Assembly (NCBI RefSeq): GCF_014201315.1
Contig: NZ_JACHDY010000003.1
Location: forward strand, 62,001-126,000
DNA: 64,000 bases
Direction of reading: 5' to 3'
Source: Edaphobacter lichenicola
GTDB lineage: Bacteria; Acidobacteriota; Terriglobia; Terriglobales; Acidobacteriaceae
Shown: piece after piece, positions 60,180 to 64,000 of the stretch
How positions within the stretch are numbered: position 1 is the first letter of the stretch
How the letters are laid out: each line of letters starts with the position of its first letter
Notes under the pieces: model-generated
The model's database searches: none
What the model was told of the DNA's origin: nothing
The model's input: only the letters and a program-made list of their open reading frames with translations
Translations under genes and position numbers: made by a program

Positions 60180-60387
60180 GTCCTGCCGGACGGGCTCGCT
60201 GCGCGCGAGGCGGTCACTTCGTGACTTGTATACCTTGTCTTGCTGGGTCCAATTGCATGGGTCCTCGCGATGCTCGGAGGAAAGATCGTGCCGACCAACG
60301 GGAGGAGCAATGCTCATGACCCTGCCTTGACCGGTATACGCGTCACGAAGTGACCGCCCTCCGCGCAGGAGGCCCGTCCAGCAGGAC
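60180..60387. repeat. Interspersed palindromic element (R7)
   Basis: The longest copy, 208 bp. Left: GTCCTGCCGGACGGG, hairpin CTCGC-TGCGC-GCGAG (60195-60209), hairpin GTCAC-TTC-GTGAC, TTGTATACCTTG. The centre carries both variants, CCTCGCGATGCTCGG and CCGACCAACGGGAGGA. Right: GGTATACGCGTCACGAAGTGACC, CCTCC-GCGCA-GGAGG and CCCGTCCAGCAGGAC. It lies between the convergent katA and M28 genes, next to the katA terminator. Confidence 0.93.
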
Positions 60388-60390
60388 GTC

Positions 60391-61467
60391 TTAAGGCGTT
60401 GGGCCGGTGGGATTGGCTTCGGGCCTTCGGCCCCGGTTCCATTCGGGCTTCCACGAGGTGTCGGCCAGCCAGCGGATGGGATTAATCATGGCGGCGATGG
60501 CGTTGGTCATGTGGGTGAAGTCGATGGTGCGGATCTCGTCGCTGGGCTGGTGGTAGTCCTTGTGCAGGCCGTAGCTGGAGACGGTTTGAGCGACGATGCC
60601 TTGCTGAGCCAGCGCGTAGTTGTCGGAACGGCGGAAGAAGTTTTCTTTGGGGTGAGGATCGTTGACCAGGTGGGCACCGTGTTTTGCCAGCTCGGGGCCG
60701 AGATTGGAGCGGTCGAAGCCGGTGAGCCAGAGGGTTCCGGCGGGGACGGCCGGGTCGGGGCGGCCGATCATCTCGAACTCGAGGTTGGCGACCATGCTGG
60801 CCAGTGGCACAGGTGGGCGGGCGAGGAAGGCACGGTTGCCGAAGCCGCCGAGCTCTTCGGAGCCGAAGAGCGCGAAGACGATGGTGCGTTTGGGGCGTGG
60901 GCCGTTGGCGAGGATGTGGGCCAGGGTCAACACGGCGGTGGTGCCGGATGCGTCGTCGTCGGCTCCGTTGTAGTTGGTGTCGCCGGCTGCGTTGGCGGGA
61001 CCGATGCCGAGGTGATCGAGGTGTGCGGTGAGGAGGATGACCTCGTTAGGTGAGGTGGTTCCGCGCAGGATGGCGATGGCGTTCCAGGTCTCTTTGCGGG
61101 GGATGTCCTGAAACTTTGCGATGCGCTGCTGGGTTCTTGCTGGTAGAGGATCGGGGAGGGGGGACTTCTGGAGGAAGGTGCCGTTGTCTCCGCCGGGGTC
61201 GAGGCCGAGGGATTGGAGTTGGGAGGCTACGAAGAGGGCGGCGATGTGCTCGTCGCGGGTGGCTGAGCCGCGGCCGTGAAGTTCATCGTCGGCGAGGAAG
61301 TTCATATCTGCGTGAACTTCCTGTTGCAGTGCGACGGAGAGCGATGCTGTTTGCCGGGCTGCTGCGTCGAAGGAGTGAGCCGGTTGTGCTTGTGACTGAG
61401 AGGGAAGAGTTTGTATGAGCAGGAGTGCGGCCAGAGGCAGAGGATGTAAAAGCTTCGAGGGGTGCAT
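60391..61467 (-). CDS. Secreted M28 family metallopeptidase
   Basis: A 358-residue exported aminopeptidase-type enzyme. Signal peptide residues 1-27. The two-zinc site is seen in LLTAHLDHLG (His, Asp), NGADDDASGT (bridging Asp), FGSEELGGFG (catalytic and zinc Glu), FEMIGRPDP and DYHQPSDE (last His). The C-terminal 25 residues are Pro/Arg-rich. Unlike the M28 protein at 53899 it lacks the glutaminyl-cyclase segments, so a true aminopeptidase is more likely. Confidence 0.92.
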   Translation of the reverse strand: MHPSKLLHPLPLAALLLIQTLPSQSQAQPAHSFDAAARQTASLSVALQQEVHADMNFLADDELHGRGSATRDEHIAALFVASQLQSLGLDPGGDNGTFLQKSPLPDPLPARTQQRIAKFQDIPRKETWNAIAILRGTTSPNEVILLTAHLDHLGIGPANAAGDTNYNGADDDASGTTAVLTLAHILANGPRPKRTIVFALFGSEELGGFGNRAFLARPPVPLASMVANLEFEMIGRPDPAVPAGTLWLTGFDRSNLGPELAKHGAHLVNDPHPKENFFRRSDNYALAQQGIVAQTVSSYGLHKDYHQPSDEIRTIDFTHMTNAIAAMINPIRWLADTSWKPEWNRGRRPEANPTGPTP

Positions 61468-61551
61468 TGCGAAAATTATAGAGGAACGTTTATTGAATTA
61501 ATTCTGCGTTGGCTGCGGCTGCTGCGAAGATAGAGATGAGGCTTTGTGACG

Positions 61552-62706
61552 ATGGAACGACGGGGAAGTTTCGTGCGTTGGGCAGTGGTGGGCGCTGCGT
61601 TGATGTTGCCGGTCTTTACGGGATGTACGGGATTCTTTCCTCCGGTCAATAACTCTGGTGGCGGGACCGGAGCGACTGGGAATCAGGTGTATGTGGTGAA
61701 TCAGACGACGAAGTCTGTGAGTGGATTTGTGGTGGGGACGGCGACCTTGACGGCGGTGAGTAACTCGCCGATCGCGCTTGGGTCGCAGCCTTTTGCTGAG
61801 GTTGTGACTCCGAATGATGCGTTTCTTTATATCGCGGGGCAAGCGTCGATCAGCTTGTATCTGATCAACTCGAATGGATCATTGAGCGCACCGAGCGGCG
61901 GCGCGGTGCAGAATCTGGTGACGGCGGCTTCGCTGGCAGTTTCGCCGGATGGGCAGTGGCTGATTGCGCTGGATAGTTTTACCCAGCAACTTGATATCTA
62001 CCAGATCAACTCCACGACGGGAGCGTTGAGTGACGTGGGGTCGCCTACGTATTCACTTCATGCTGGGGCGGGGCCCTGGCAACCTTCGATGGTGAAGGTG
62101 TCGCCGGATGGGACGCTGATCTTTGCGGCGCTTGGAACCGGTGGCGATGTTGTGTTCTCGTTCAACACAACAACAGGTCTTGCAACGCAGGTGCAGAGCC
62201 TGGTCAATGTGAATGCGAGCACGGGCGATTTTGGGCTGGCGGTCGATCCCAAGACTGCTTATCTCTACATTGCGCGAAGTGGGACCAGTGGGGGAATTGG
62301 TGTCTACGCGATTGGATCGGGGGGAGTGTTGAATTCGGTTACGGGGTCGCCGTTTGCGGCGGGGAGCGGAACTGTGTCTATAGTGCTGGATGGTACGGGC
62401 ACCTATGTCTACGCGGCGAATCGTACCGATGGCACGATCTCTGGTTACACGATTGCCGCGGGGGCTACTCCTGCGGCTTTGTCGTTGACGCCCCTGAGCG
62501 GGTCGGCCTATCAGAGTGGGACGTCGGTGCAGTCGCTGGGGATCGATCGAACCGGCAAGTATCTGCTGGCGGCATCGGTGGGGGGTAGTCCGGATCTGAC
62601 GATGTACAGCTTCGATATTACGACGCCGGGCAAGCTCGATCGGGCGACCAGTATCGCCACCGATGCCGATCCTGCTGGGGCTGTCGCGGTTGCGCTGACA
62701 CACTAG
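61552..62706 (+). CDS. Seven-bladed beta-propeller lipoprotein, lactonase family
   Basis: A 384-residue exported protein. The lipobox is near FTGC (about residues 22-25), followed by a Gly-rich spacer. The remainder is made of repeats of the form ...VSPDGxxLxxAxxxxxxVxxFxxxxxTG (for example AVSPDGQWLIALD, KVSPDGTLIFAAL, IVLDGTGTYVYAAN, GIDRTGKYLLAAS), the pattern of the 6-phosphogluconolactonase/YVTN group. A GTG at 61546 is an alternative start. Enzymatic activity is not assured; many lipid-anchored members are uncharacterised. Confidence 0.85.
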   Translation: MERRGSFVRWAVVGAALMLPVFTGCTGFFPPVNNSGGGTGATGNQVYVVNQTTKSVSGFVVGTATLTAVSNSPIALGSQPFAEVVTPNDAFLYIAGQASISLYLINSNGSLSAPSGGAVQNLVTAASLAVSPDGQWLIALDSFTQQLDIYQINSTTGALSDVGSPTYSLHAGAGPWQPSMVKVSPDGTLIFAALGTGGDVVFSFNTTTGLATQVQSLVNVNASTGDFGLAVDPKTAYLYIARSGTSGGIGVYAIGSGGVLNSVTGSPFAAGSGTVSIVLDGTGTYVYAANRTDGTISGYTIAAGATPAALSLTPLSGSAYQSGTSVQSLGIDRTGKYLLAASVGGSPDLTMYSFDITTPGKLDRATSIATDADPAGAVAVALTH

Positions 62707-62797
62707 TTGTTCCCGATATGGACAGAGGTGTTGGAGTTGATGCCGCGATGCTATGGATTTAGCGAGGCCGCCGTTAGTATGGAGGAAGTGGTGCGTT

Positions 62798-64000
62798 GTG
62801 ACGCGGAGTTTCAAGGCTATCGTTTCTTCATCTGGACAATTCGGTTTCGTGCGGTGCTTTTCGCGGATTTGCGGCTTTGTGGCGGTCTCGGTTCTTTTGG
62901 TGGGCGGGAGCGGGTGCTCGCGGCTGCGGCCTAAGCCGGCGGCTCAGTATGTGTACGTGACGGCGAAGCAGACGTTTCTGCGCGACCGGGTGGCGGCGGT
63001 CTCCAATCGGACGGCTACGGTGGAGAACGGCGACCGGCTTGAGGTGCTCGATCATGGACGGCGGTTTGTGAAGGTCCAGACGGCCAAGGGGGAGCAGGGC
63101 TGGATCGACGAGAAGGTGGTTGCGACCCAGGATGTCTTCGATCAGTTTGAGAAGTTGAAGCAGGATCATAAGGCTGATCCGGTGGTTGCCTCGGCGGTGG
63201 TGCGGGATGAGGTTTATATGCACGCCAAGCCGGGCCGCGACACGGAGAGGTTTTTCCGGCTGGCGGAGGGTGAGAAGCTGAAGCTGCTGGCTCGCGCTAC
63301 GCTGGCCAAGCCTCTGCCGCCGGGAACTCGGGTGGCGAAGGCTGCACCTGTTCCAGTTCCAGCGACTGCGACCACAACTGGTTCGGCGGGGAAGGGTGTG
63401 AAGGCTGTTGCTCCGGCAGTGCCGGACGAACCTGCGGCGCCGGTGATGGAGGACTGGTGGCTGGTGCGCGACTCCAAGGGCGATACGGGGTGGCTTTTTA
63501 GCAGGATGATGGATGTTGACGCTCCCGATGCGATTACGCGGTACTCCGAAGGGCAAAGGATTGTGGGTTCGTATGTTCTTACTACGGTGAACGATCCGGA
63601 GGCGGAGCAGGATGACAAGAATATTCCGATCTACGTGACGGTGTTGAGTCCGTATAAGGCAGGGCTGACCTATGACTTCGATCAGGTGCGCGTCTTTACG
63701 TGGAATGTAAAGAAGCATCGCTATGAGACGGGGTATCGCGACAGGAATATTGAGGGATATCTGCCGGTTACGGTGACGACGGCTACTGATCCTTATGGCA
63801 AGTTGCCAGCGGCTACTACTCCGGCGCCGACGTTCTCGTATCGTGTGCTGTCGGATGATGCCGGGCCGGTGGTTCCTGATCCTGTGACGGGTGCGATTGT
63901 GCCGGGCAAGACGGTGGTGAAGACGTATCGGCTGGAGAGCAATCTGGTGCGGCGAGTGATACAGCCGGGAACGACAGCGCCTGGGGAGGCTCATCCGGAG
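62798..64000 (+). CDS. SH3-domain lipoprotein-like protein, cut by window edge
   Basis: A 401-codon open frame runs from GTG 62798 past the right edge; GGAGGAAG nine bases upstream supports this start. A hydrophobic signal region and a possible lipid-attachment Cys near GGSGCSR (about residues 42-48) are followed by two bacterial SH3-like modules: YVTAKQTFLRDR ... EQGWIDEKVV and a second starting DEVYMHAKPGRD with an Ala/Pro/Val-rich loop and ending DTGWLFSRMM. A further beta-rich domain follows (about 255-401). SH3 modules of this kind bind cell-wall peptides. The full protein cannot be judged here. Confidence 0.8.
   Translation, partial: MTRSFKAIVSSSGQFGFVRCFSRICGFVAVSVLLVGGSGCSRLRPKPAAQYVYVTAKQTFLRDRVAAVSNRTATVENGDRLEVLDHGRRFVKVQTAKGEQGWIDEKVVATQDVFDQFEKLKQDHKADPVVASAVVRDEVYMHAKPGRDTERFFRLAEGEKLKLLARATLAKPLPPGTRVAKAAPVPVPATATTTGSAGKGVKAVAPAVPDEPAAPVMEDWWLVRDSKGDTGWLFSRMMDVDAPDAITRYSEGQRIVGSYVLTTVNDPEAEQDDKNIPIYVTVLSPYKAGLTYDFDQVRVFTWNVKKHRYETGYRDRNIEGYLPVTVTTATDPYGKLPAATTPAPTFSYRVLSDDAGPVVPDPVTGAIVPGKTVVKTYRLESNLVRRVIQPGTTAPGEAHPE

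Overview
The window reads as an ordinary, gene-dense chromosomal stretch of a high-GC acidobacterium, probably of the Terriglobales/Acidobacteriaceae group (Edaphobacter, Granulicella or Terriglobus-like). The best taxonomic marker is a two-domain NAD+-I riboswitch (nadA motif), known from Acidobacteriota, upstream of nadA. Two TonB-dependent receptors with a carboxypeptidase-regulatory N-terminal domain, several M14/M28/M24 peptidases and a bc-caa3 respiratory cluster fit this. I see no rRNA, CRISPR, transposase, integrase or prophage gene.

Layout. 1-3300: tilS (partial), a GNAT acetyltransferase, the MEP-pathway pair ispD-ispF and lepB. 3336-12741: an O-methyltransferase, secreted M14 and CocE-type hydrolases, a divergent SDR/TetR pair with two matching operators, a Tat-exported M24 peptidase and fbp. 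13112-22057: tRNA-Ala, ctaG, an array of hairpin-derived repeats, then a seven-gene minus-strand respiratory operon. That operon encodes a caa3 oxidase (ctaC-D-E), an unknown membrane protein, a diheme cytochrome c lipoprotein, a Rieske protein and a cytochrome b fused to cytochrome c. 22304-34321: dinB, tRNA-Gly, a C-terminal processing protease, a SurA-like isomerase, an HD-domain nuclease, a large Oar-like receptor, a Gly/His-rich secreted protein and an Old Yellow Enzyme. 34576-38832: aroC-def-fmt-rsmB. 38991-45867 (minus): an orphan PASTA protein, then a likely metal-handling set (TonB receptor, Cys/His-rich secreted peptide, CDF exporter) and an MFS transporter. 45968-50497: ubiE, aroB, nadB. 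50554-56157: PepSY-type and TerC membrane proteins, a DUF3761-type secreted protein and the tatB-tatC-glutaminyl cyclase operon. 56340-60115: riboswitch-nadA, a DUF2203-type gene and perR-katA. 60391-64000: an M28 peptidase, a beta-propeller lipoprotein and a partial SH3-domain protein.

The most unusual content is non-coding. Seven copies (R1-R7) of an about 180-210 bp interspersed palindrome sit in intergenic gaps, one of them between def and fmt. Each copy is built from small hairpins whose stems differ between copies by compensating changes while the loops stay constant, which points to selection on folded DNA or RNA. Other non-coding signals are the TetR operator pair, a TATACT-N6-ATG arrangement suggesting leaderless mRNAs for the GNAT gene and perR, the tandem array next to the bc complex genes, and a G-rich repeat inserted in frame in aroC and seen again at the start of rsmB.
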